10,556 bases of DNA from Burkholderiales bacterium (lineage in GTDB: Bacteria; Pseudomonadota; Gammaproteobacteria; Burkholderiales; Thiobacillaceae), in contig SXRG01000048.1 of assembly GCA_005793645.1 (NCBI GenBank), forward strand, positions 1 to 10,556, read 5' to 3'. A program made the translations under genes and the position numbers. Every line of letters starts with the position of its first letter. Position 1 is the stretch's first letter. Below the pieces are notes generated by a model. That model was not told where the DNA came from and searched no databases. It saw only the letters and a program-made list of their open reading frames with translations. Below are positions 1-6,641 of this stretch, piece by piece.

Positions 1-871
1 ATAGAGCGGCTCGGCCCGGGCGGTGTCGCCTTGGGTCTACCGCATGGCCTGCAAAGACCCCAAGATCGAATCCGCCTGTCGGCGGCTGTCCTGCGTATTC
101 CCGGACATCTGCCCAAACATGAATACCGACCATAGTTCGCTCATTGAACTCTACCGCGAAGCACGCACTTTATCGGGCATCAAAAAGGTGCTGATCTGCT
201 CCGGCGTGCGCTACGACATCGCCGTGCGCTCACCCTAATATGTGAAAGAACTGGCGCAACACCATGTCGGCTGCTACCTCAAGATCGCCCCGGAGCACAC
301 CGAGGAAGGCCCGCTTAATCACATGATGAAGCCGCGCATGACCGCATACGATCGCTTCAAACAGTTGTTCGATCAGTTCTCGAAAGAGGCGAACAAGGAG
401 CAATACCTGATCCCTTACTTTATCGCCGCACATCCAGGCACCACCGATCTGGATATGTTGAACCTAGCACTGTGGCTAAAAAAGAATAGTTTCCGTCTCG
501 ACCAAGTGCAGACCTTCTTACCCACACCGCTAGCGCTGGCGACAACCATGTATCACACCGAGATCAACCCACTTAAAAAGGTTCTCGGGGGGCGGGCACA
601 AGCCGTTCCGGTGATCAAACAGGGTCGTGTGCGCAAGCTGCACAAGGCCTTCCTGCGTTACCACGACCCCGAAAACTGGCCCATGCTGCGCGAGGCGCTA
701 AAGACGATGGGCCGCGCTGACCTGATCGGGAACGGCAAGAAGCACCTAATTCCGGACTGGCAGCCCACTGGTATGGGCGAACGGCGAATCCCCGGTAAAG
801 CACCGTTCAGCGCGCGCCCCGGTAAAGCACCCACATCCTCAATCCACCGAAAACCCCGCTCCCGCTCATGA
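1..871 (+). pseudogene. ygiQ: YgiQ family (UPF0313) radical SAM protein, 3' part, interrupted by an in-frame stop
   Basis: This is the C-terminal part of a YgiQ/UPF0313 radical SAM protein. The family's biochemical role is not settled. The CxxxCxxC radical-SAM loop would lie upstream, outside the window. Visible family landmarks are YRMACKDPKIE with a Cys-rich stretch ending in TDHSSLIELYR (38-160), KIAPEHTEEGPL (about 281-316), QYLIPYFIAAHPG (about 400-438), the LWLKKNSFRLDQVQTF block (about 472-519), and LHKAFLRYHDPENWP (about 639-683). The frame stays the same throughout, but codon 236-238 is TAA, between RSP and YVKEL. Relatives read SPEYVKEL there, so a single G-to-T change of GAA would explain it. 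In this frame codon 2-4 is also a stop (TAG), while frame 1 at the left edge looks more like the expected sequence, suggesting a second lesion near 16-37. The gene ends ATGA, overlapping tgt. Sequencing error or true decay both remain possible. Confidence 0.85.
790..831 (+). repeat. Direct repeat of 15 bp, 27-bp period, in the ygiQ tail
   Basis: The 15-mer CCCCGGTAAAGCACC occurs at 790-804 and again at 817-831. The period is 27 bp, or nine codons, so both copies encode PGKAP in the basic, low-complexity C-terminal tail of the YgiQ protein. It looks like a small in-frame tandem duplication, tolerated because the tail is variable in this family. Confidence 0.7.
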
Positions 872-1962
872 ACTTTAACCTCCTTGCCACCGATGGTGCC
901 GCACGCCGTGGCCGCCTGACCACCCCACACGGCGTCATCGAAACTCCAGTATTCATGCCTGTGGGAACCTACGGTGCAGTCAAAGGCATCGCGCCAGACG
1001 AGCTGAAAGCGCTCAAGGCACAAATCATCCTCGGCAACACCGTCCACCTTTGGTTGCGCCCTGGCCTGGACGTGATACGCGATTTCAACGGCCTACACGA
1101 CTTCATCGGCTGGGACGGTCACATCCTCACCGACTCGGGTGTCTTTCAGGTCTTCAGTCTGGCCGCAATGCGCAAGCTATCCGAAGAAGGCGTCAAATTT
1201 GCTTCGCCGATCAACGGCGAAAAACTCCTGCTGACCCCCGAGGTCAGCATGCAAATCCAGCGCGTACTCAACTCCGACATCGTCATGATCTTCGACGAAT
1301 GCACACCCTATCCAGCGGATCACGCAACCGCGCAAGTATCGATGGAACTCTCCCTGCGCTGGGCGGAACGCTCAAAAACGGCCCATACCGACAATCAAAA
1401 CGCCCTATTCGGCATCGTCCAGGGGGGCATGTACGAAGATCTGCGTGAGCGCTCACTCTCCGAACTAACCAATATCAGCTTTGATGGCTATGCCATCGGC
1501 GGCCTCTCGGTAGGCGAACCCAAAGCAGACATGGCACGCATTCTTGCCCACACCGCGCCGCTGTTACCCTCCGACAAACCGCGCTATCTGATGGGCGTGG
1601 GCACCCCGGTCGATATTGTCCAGGCCGTGCAACAGGGCATAGATATGTTCGACTGAGAGCTGCCGACCCGCTCTGCACGCCACGGCGTGCTCTACCCTCA
1701 AGTAGGTGTGCTGCATATCAAAAATGCCACGCACCGCCACAACCCCGCGCCCTTGTCCGAAACCTGTGATTGCTACACCTGCAGCCATTTCTCCCGCGCC
1801 TATCTGCATCACCTGCACCGCATCGGCGAACCCCTCGGGGCACGCCTTAAGTCCATCCATAACCTGCACTTCTATCAGGACTTGATGCGCGGCCTGCGCG
1901 AGGCCATCGCCGCCGGGCAATTACAAGACCATATTGCCACCTTGCCTTTCATGGCCGCGTGA
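868..1962 (+). pseudogene. tgt: tRNA-guanine transglycosylase (queuine tRNA-ribosyltransferase), interrupted by an in-frame TGA
   Basis: Bacterial Tgt swaps guanine-34 of GUN-anticodon tRNAs for preQ1 in queuosine synthesis. Read through its stop the frame gives 364 codons, close to the usual 370-375. The 5' part runs to GIDMFD and includes the Asp nucleophile/base positions equivalent to E. coli D89, D143 and D264 (D262 here). Codon 263 (1654-1656) is TGA where relatives have the Cys of the DCVLPTR motif. The same frame then continues through LPTR and the zinc site (C300, C302, C305, H331) to a TGA at 1960-1962. A product stopping at residue 262 would lack the zinc site and should be inactive. 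Two near-invariant residues also differ: Val59 in GNT(F/Y)HL and Val92 in DSGGFQ. Start ATG 868 overlaps the ygiQ stop as ATGA. A decaying gene or sequence error is likeliest; UGA recoding is unlikely but not excluded. Confidence 0.88.
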
Positions 1963-1996
1963 TAGAATCCGCGCGATCTTTTACTGGAGTTCAAAC

Positions 1997-2317
1997 ATGC
2001 TCATTTCTTTTGCCCACGCCGCCGATACCCCCCCCCAGCAAGACCCGTTCATGTCCTTTGTGCCCTTGATCGTGATTTTTGTGCTGTTCTGGTTCCTCAT
2101 CATCCGGCCGCAGATGAAGCGTACGAAAGAGTCCAAAAAGATGCAGGATGGCCTGCAAAAAGGCGACGAAGTCATCACGGCCAGCGGTCAGATCGGCCGT
2201 ATCACCAAGATCAGCGATGCCTACGCCACCTTGGAGATTGCCGATGGTGTGACCTGTATCTTCCAGCGGGGCGCTATCCAGTCCGTCCTGCCCAAGGGGA
2301 CCCTGAAAGACCTGTAA
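1997..2317 (+). CDS. yajC: Sec translocon accessory subunit YajC
   Basis: YajC is a small single-span inner-membrane protein that associates with SecD and SecF and helps the SecYEG translocon. The product is 106 aa, against about 110 in E. coli. One membrane helix spans about residues 19-38 and ends in the typical FLIIRPQMKR junction. The cytoplasmic domain follows, with KGDEVITASGQIGRI and the closing VLPKGTLK. The start is ATG 1997: TGGAG at 1985-1989 is a good ribosome site, and an in-frame ATG at 1934 lies inside tgt and would add a non-family extension. The gene sits 34 bp after tgt and 60 bp before secD. A possible -10 element (TAGAAT, 1963-1968) with a weak -35 (TTGCCT, 1942-1947) at 15-bp spacing overlaps the tgt stop. 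It could let the sec genes be expressed apart from the damaged genes upstream, but that is speculative. Confidence 0.95.
   Translation: MLISFAHAADTPPQQDPFMSFVPLIVIFVLFWFLIIRPQMKRTKESKKMQDGLQKGDEVITASGQIGRITKISDAYATLEIADGVTCIFQRGAIQSVLPKGTLKDL
2028..2036 (+). repeat. Homopolymer tract of nine C inside yajC
   Basis: Nine consecutive C bases cover codons 11-14 (Thr-Pro-Pro-Gln) of yajC, just before the membrane helix. The reading frame is intact as given. Tracts of this length can slip in replication or be miscounted in sequencing, so a change of one C would truncate YajC. Confidence 0.9.
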
Positions 2318-2377
2318 AGATAAGGGCTGCGCCCCGGTTCAGCCTGATCTAACCCCTAAACTTCGACCCCTGAACCC

Positions 2378-4204
2378 ATGAACCGCTTTCCGCTGTGGAA
2401 AAATATGCTGGTCGGTCTGATCCTTCTGATTGGCCTGACCTACACCTTGCCCAACTTCTTTGGCGAGGCCCCGGCGGTTCAGGTCGCCCCCAACCGTTCC
2501 AGTGAAAAACCGACACCGGCCCTGATGCAGCGGGTGGAGGCAACCCTTCAAGCGGCGAACATTACCCATAAAGGCATCACCCTAGATGCCCACGGCGTCC
2601 GGGTACGACTGGCCAACACGGATGAGCAAATCCGCACCAAAGATGTCCTGCAACAGGCCATGGGGCCAACCTACACCGTTGCCCTCAACCTGATCTCGGC
2701 CTCACCGTCCTTCCTGACCTCCATCGGAGCCCTACCGATGTATCTCGGCCTTGACCTGCGCGGCGGGGTGCATTTCCTGCTGCAAGTGGACATGCCCGGT
2801 GCATTGGCCAAGGCGGCTGAGCGCACCTCCGGCGACCTGCGTAGCCTGCTGCGGGAGAAGAAGGTCCGCTACAGTGCCATCGCTCGCGAAAGCGAGACCG
2901 TGCGCCTCCGCTTTTCCAGCGCCGAGACGCGTAACGAGGCCCGCAGCCTGATCGAAAGCCAATACCCCGACCTGCAACTTGATGACAGCAACGATGGGGC
3001 TGACCAAATCCTGACCGCACGTCTGAAAGAGGTCGCCCGACGCAAGGTCGGCGAAGATGCCCTGCAACAAAACCTGACCACGCTACGCAACCGCGTTAAC
3101 GAACTGGGCGTAGCCGAACCGGTGATCCAGCAACAAGGCGCCGACCGCATCGTCGTGCAACTGCCCGGCGTACAGGACACCGCCAAGGCGAAAGAAATTC
3201 TGGGGCGCACCGCCAGCCTCGAAATCCGCATGGTCGATGACGAACGCATGGACGATCCGGCCGCACTCGCTGCCGCGGCCAGCGGCCAGGTACCCTTTGG
3301 CGATGAGGTCTATCCGGAACGCAACGGGCGTCCGGTCCTGGTCAAGAAAGAAGTGGTTCTGACCGGCGAATACATCACCAACGCACAACCTGGCTTTGAC
3401 CAGAACAACCGCTCGGCCGTCCACATCACGCTCGACAGTCGCGGCGCCCGTATTTTTAAGAATGTCACGCGCGAAAATGTCGGCAAGCGCATGGCCATCT
3501 TGCTCATCGAAAAAGGCCGCACCGAGGTTGTCACCGCCCCGGTGATCCAAGAAGAGATCGGCGGCGGCCGTGTGCAGATCACTGGCATGGATTCGGCCGA
3601 AGAATCCCGCGATGTTTCCCTACTGCTGCGTTCGGGCGCTCTCGCCGCACCAATGGAGATTATCGAGGAACGCACCGTAGGCCCCAGCATGGGGGCTGAG
3701 AATATTGAGAAGGGGTTCCACTCCAACATCTGGGGCTTCGTCGCCGTGGTTTTCTTCATGGTCGTCTATTACCGCATCTTCGGTCTCTTCTCCTCTCTGT
3801 CTCTGGCCGCCAACGGTCTGTTCCTGATCGCCATTCTGTCCATGCTGCAAGCCACCTTGACCCTGCCAGGCATGGCGGCCATCGCATTGACCCTGGGCAT
3901 GGCCATTGACGCCAATGTGCTGATCAACGAACGCATCCGCGAAGAACTCCGCAACGGTAATACCCCGCAAGCCTCCATCACGGCGGGTTACGACCGCGCC
4001 TTCGGCACCATTCTCGATTCCAACATCACGACCTTCATCGCAGGTATCGCCCTGTTCTGGCTTGGATCTGGACCGGTACGCGGTTTTGCGGTGGTGCTCT
4101 GCCTGGGCATCCTGACTTCCATCTTCAGTGCCGTGACGGTGTCGCGTGCCCTGGTCAACTTCACCTACGGTCGCCAGGCGCGACTGGGCAAATTGGCCAT
4201 TTAA
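2378..4204 (+). CDS. secD: Protein translocase subunit SecD
   Basis: SecD pairs with SecF in the inner membrane and uses the proton gradient to pull secreted proteins out of SecYEG on the periplasmic side. The product is 608 aa, against 615 in E. coli. It has one N-terminal helix (about residues 9-25), a large periplasmic part containing the signature LGLDLRGGVHFLLQVD (about 124-139), and five helices in the last 160 residues, as in the RND-like fold. The conserved TM4 motif GMAIDANVLINERIREE places the proton-relay Asp at residue 511 (3908-3910), equivalent to E. coli D519. The start ATG 2378 matches the family's N-terminus (NRFPLWKN). The 60-bp gap before it shows no clear Shine-Dalgarno, only a tiny GGGC-TGC-GCCC hairpin near 2325. 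It lies in the yajC-secD-secF operon. Confidence 0.97.
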   Translation: MNRFPLWKNMLVGLILLIGLTYTLPNFFGEAPAVQVAPNRSSEKPTPALMQRVEATLQAANITHKGITLDAHGVRVRLANTDEQIRTKDVLQQAMGPTYTVALNLISASPSFLTSIGALPMYLGLDLRGGVHFLLQVDMPGALAKAAERTSGDLRSLLREKKVRYSAIARESETVRLRFSSAETRNEARSLIESQYPDLQLDDSNDGADQILTARLKEVARRKVGEDALQQNLTTLRNRVNELGVAEPVIQQQGADRIVVQLPGVQDTAKAKEILGRTASLEIRMVDDERMDDPAALAAAASGQVPFGDEVYPERNGRPVLVKKEVVLTGEYITNAQPGFDQNNRSAVHITLDSRGARIFKNVTRENVGKRMAILLIEKGRTEVVTAPVIQEEIGGGRVQITGMDSAEESRDVSLLLRSGALAAPMEIIEERTVGPSMGAENIEKGFHSNIWGFVAVVFFMVVYYRIFGLFSSLSLAANGLFLIAILSMLQATLTLPGMAAIALTLGMAIDANVLINERIREELRNGNTPQASITAGYDRAFGTILDSNITTFIAGIALFWLGSGPVRGFAVVLCLGILTSIFSAVTVSRALVNFTYGRQARLGKLAI

Positions 4205-4260
4205 CAGCCCATCTAAGGACTCCTCCCGGATACCGCCAGAACACAGCGAGAACACAGGCC

Positions 4261-5193
4261 ATGATTGAATTCTTCAAACTCAAAAAAGATATCCCCTTCA
4301 TGCGCTATGGGCGCGTGACCACCACCATCTCGTTGCTGACCTTCGTTATTGCAGTCTGGGCGCTGGCCGCGAAGGGGCTTAATTTCGGAGTCGATTTCAC
4401 CGGCGGCACGGTGTTGGAAATTTCCTATCCCCAGGCCGCTCCCATTGATCAGATTCGCCACGCCCTCGAACGCAGCGGCCTGACCGAGGTGACCGTACAG
4501 AATTTCGGTTCCAGCCGCGATGTCCTGATCCGTCTGCCACTAAAGTCCGGCATGACCGGTGCCCAAATCAGCGAACAGATCATAACGACCCTGCGCGTGG
4601 ACCACGCCAACATCGCACTGCAGCGTGTCGACTTCATTGGCCCTCAGGTAGGCAAGGAGTTGTATGAAAGCGGGGCGCTGGCCCTCCTGGTCGTCTGTGC
4701 CGGCATCATGGGTTACCTTGCCATCCGCTTTCAGTGGAAATTCGCTCTGGCCGCCATCATTGCCAACCTACACGATGTGATCATTATCCTGGGCTGCTTC
4801 GCCATCTTCCAGTGGGAGTTCTCACTCACCGTACTGGCCGGCATCCTGGCCATCCTGGGCTACTCGGTCAACGAATCGGTCGTGGTCTTCGACCGTATTC
4901 GCGAAAACCTGCGCAAGATGCGCAACCGGCCCATCCCGGAGATCATCGACAACGCCATCACCACAACCATGTCGCGAACCGTGATCACCCACGCCATGAC
5001 CCAGACCATGGTGCTGTCCATGCTGCTCTTTGGGGGCGAGGCCCTGCACTACTTTGCCGTTGCGCTGACCATCGGCATTCTGTTCGGCATCTATTCGTCC
5101 GTGCTGGTCGCCAGCCCCATCGTCCTGTGGCTGGGCGTATCGCGTGAAGACTTCATCAAGCCCACAAAGCAAGAAGCCGACGCTACTGTCTAG
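4261..5193 (+). CDS. secF: Protein translocase subunit SecF
   Basis: SecF is the partner of SecD in the proton-driven Sec accessory complex. The product is 310 aa, a usual length for the family. An N-terminal helix (about residues 20-36) is followed by the periplasmic domain signature FGVDFTGGTVLEI. The VDFIGPQVGKEL motif (residues 123-134) then leads into five C-terminal helices. The motif GYSVNESVVVFDRIRENLR is the SecF counterpart of the SecD TM4 motif. The start ATG 4261 fits the usual N-terminus (short, basic, MIEFFKLKKDIPFMRYGR). As with secD, the 56-bp gap upstream has no strong ribosome site near the ATG. dedA follows after 15 bp on the same strand. Confidence 0.97.
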   Translation: MIEFFKLKKDIPFMRYGRVTTTISLLTFVIAVWALAAKGLNFGVDFTGGTVLEISYPQAAPIDQIRHALERSGLTEVTVQNFGSSRDVLIRLPLKSGMTGAQISEQIITTLRVDHANIALQRVDFIGPQVGKELYESGALALLVVCAGIMGYLAIRFQWKFALAAIIANLHDVIIILGCFAIFQWEFSLTVLAGILAILGYSVNESVVVFDRIRENLRKMRNRPIPEIIDNAITTTMSRTVITHAMTQTMVLSMLLFGGEALHYFAVALTIGILFGIYSSVLVASPIVLWLGVSREDFIKPTKQEADATV

Positions 5194-5198
5194 CCGTT

Positions 5199-5202
5199 AG
5201 GA
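5199..5202 (+). promoter_or_regulatory. Ribosome-binding site supporting the GTG start of the DedA gene
   Basis: AGGA lies six bases before the GTG at 5209. No ATG nearby is in frame with a full DedA N-terminus, so this site decides the start. It overlaps the secF-dedA gap, which fits co-transcription with secF. Confidence 0.65.
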
Positions 5203-5208
5203 CAGCTG

Positions 5209-5859
5209 GTGGATACCTTCATCTTCCTCGACCTTTTCCTGCATCTGGACACCCATTTGGCGGCCTTCGTCGCCGAGCATGGCGTTTGGGTCTATGCCTT
5301 GCTGTTCGCCATCGTGTTCATGGAGACCGGCTTTGTGGTCACACCCTTCCTGCCCGGTGATTCGCTGCTCTTCGTGGCCGGTGCCGTGGCCGCGGCGGGC
5401 GGAATGGACACCCCGACCGTCATGGCTACCCTGATCGTAGCCGCGCTGTGCGGTGACAATGTCAATTACTGGGTCGGCCGCTTCATCGGCCCGCGCGTCT
5501 TCCAACGCGAAGACAGCCGCTGGCTTAAACGCGAGAATCTTGAGCGTACCCACGCATTCATGGAACGGCATGGCCCCAAGGCCATCATCATTGCCCGCTT
5601 TGTACCCATCGTGCGCACCTTCGTTCCCTTCGTCTGCGGCGTTGGCCGGATGACCTATACACGCTTTCTGGGCTACTCAATACTGGGCGCACTGCTCTGG
5701 GTAGGCCTGCTGGTCCCGGCCGGCTTCTTCTTGGGTGGATTGCCTTGGGTGAAACAAAATCTCACCTTGGCGCTGCTTGGCATCATCGCCCTGTCTATCT
5801 CACCCGGCCTTATCGAGGCCTGGCGTACCCATCGCCACGCGACACATCCCAAAAGCTAA
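5209..5859 (+). CDS. DedA family membrane protein
   Basis: This is a 216-aa polytopic inner-membrane protein of the DedA (SNARE-associated/VTT) family. Family members support membrane homeostasis and envelope-stress and peptide tolerance, and some flip undecaprenyl phosphate; the substrate here cannot be told from sequence. The signature FMETGFVVTPFLPGDSLLF carries E39 and D51, and RFVPIVRTFVPFVCGVGRM carries R130 and R136. These are the four charged positions reported as essential in E. coli YqjA. Hydrophobic segments lie near residues 25-45, 50-85, 140-175 and 180-200. The start is GTG 5209 with AGGA upstream. It follows secF by 15 bp, so it is probably the last gene of the sec transcript. 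That pairing may be incidental or may reflect a shared membrane-biogenesis theme. Its stop TAA overlaps the stop of the opposing FixH-like gene. Confidence 0.93.
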   Translation: MDTFIFLDLFLHLDTHLAAFVAEHGVWVYALLFAIVFMETGFVVTPFLPGDSLLFVAGAVAAAGGMDTPTVMATLIVAALCGDNVNYWVGRFIGPRVFQREDSRWLKRENLERTHAFMERHGPKAIIIARFVPIVRTFVPFVCGVGRMTYTRFLGYSILGALLWVGLLVPAGFFLGGLPWVKQNLTLALLGIIALSISPGLIEAWRTHRHATHPKS

Positions 5860-6626
5860 CGGCTAACCTCAAGGGCCTGTTCAAGGCGGATGGTACGGGT
5901 ACCCGGCAGCGACAAATTGAGCGTAACGATCCAGATACCAGACTCTAGGGCCGCAACCTCCCCACGGTAAGCTCCGGATCCCACCGGGGTCAGGGTAGCC
6001 GTGTTCAGGGCGGTCTGGCCCGGGCGCGACAACTCCAGCGTGGCGCCAATCCCATCAACACCCGTATCCGCCACGCCCATCACTTGCAGGGTCAAACGGC
6101 TGGGTTGCCCCTGCTGCAATAGCTCCAATCCAGAAAGATCCACCCGCCAGCCCCGCTGTTGCAACTGGCTTTCCATGTTGCGTCGATGCGCGATCGATTT
6201 CGCCGCCTCGTCCTGGTGCGCCACTACACCCGAAAAACCGGTATGGACCGGCCGTTCTAGGGCATTGGGCAATAGACGAGCCGCCAGAGCGGGCGGAATC
6301 CCTTCGCTGGCGATATAGACAAAGCCCCCCATAAGCACACTCAGCAACACAAAGAAGATGACCAGCGCAACGGGGATCCAATGTGTCTTGCCTTCGCTAC
6401 GATAGAGCTGATAAAGCAGCACCGCCACCGTAGGATAGGCCACAAGGTGGATGGTAATGCGATCCACACTCGGCAGGGTAACGGCCACCCAACCAAAATA
6501 CAGCAAGCTTGGCACGGCGGCCGCCAGCACGGCGGCCCAAAAATTAGACAAGTGCACACGGCGCGCCAGCGCATACAACGGGACGGTGAGGGCCATGCCA
6601 CCAAACAGGGTCAACAACAAACTCAC
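5856..6626 (-). CDS. Membrane protein with a FixH-like C-terminal domain (probable cbb3 oxidase assembly factor)
   Basis: The product is about 256 aa. Four likely membrane helices lie near residues 3-21, 29-50, 57-75 and 83-106. The fourth helix plus the rest resembles FixH/CcoH: a membrane anchor, then a spacer with a run like AHRRNMESQLQQRGWRV (about 150-170). A periplasmic beta-rich domain follows, ending in GSGAYRGEVAAL, GIWIVTLNL and RTIRLEQAL. CcoH/FixH is a small single-span protein of about 160-180 aa needed for stable cbb3 assembly. The three extra helices here make the protein longer than the family norm. Position supports the call: it follows ccoG by 13 bp, where ccoH sits in ccoGHIS operons. 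I chose GTG 6624-6626 because AAGGAG lies nine bases upstream. A GTG at 6671 would extend it 15 codons into ccoG without a clear ribosome site. Domain assignment rests on weak similarity. Confidence 0.7.
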   Translation of the reverse strand: MSLLLTLFGGMALTVPLYALARRVHLSNFWAAVLAAAVPSLLYFGWVAVTLPSVDRITIHLVAYPTVAVLLYQLYRSEGKTHWIPVALVIFFVLLSVLMGGFVYIASEGIPPALAARLLPNALERPVHTGFSGVVAHQDEAAKSIAHRRNMESQLQQRGWRVDLSGLELLQQGQPSRLTLQVMGVADTGVDGIGATLELSRPGQTALNTATLTPVGSGAYRGEVAALESGIWIVTLNLSLPGTRTIRLEQALEVSR

Positions 6627-6635
6627 GACACGGGA

Positions 6636-6641
6636 CTCCTT
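6636..6641 (-). promoter_or_regulatory. Ribosome-binding site deciding the start of the FixH-like gene
   Basis: A perfect AAGGAG on the minus strand overlaps the ccoG stop codon (TAAGGAG) and stands nine bases before GTG 6624-6626. It favours this start over the upstream GTG at 6671 and suggests translational coupling to ccoG. Confidence 0.75.

Noticed and set aside
242..871. Separate gene starting at GTG 242
   Set aside because: It is in the same frame as the preceding ygiQ codons, lacks a ribosome site and starts mid-domain. It is the continuation of ygiQ after the stop.
1687..1962. Separate 91-codon gene after the tgt stop
   Set aside because: It is the zinc-binding C-terminus of Tgt in the same frame, with no ribosome site of its own.
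1942..1968. Sigma-70 promoter for yajC (TTGCCT, 15-bp gap, TAGAAT)
   Set aside because: The -10 is good, but the spacing is short and the -35 weak. It is mentioned in the yajC entry but not listed as a feature.
2318..2377. Terminator or regulatory hairpin in the yajC-secD gap (GGGC-TGC-GCCC)
   Set aside because: Only four base pairs and no T-run; too weak to support.
3620..4255. 211-codon open frame on the minus strand opposite secD
   Set aside because: The composition (His/Gln/Asp/Gly-rich) mirrors antisense of membrane-helix codons; secD itself is unmistakable.
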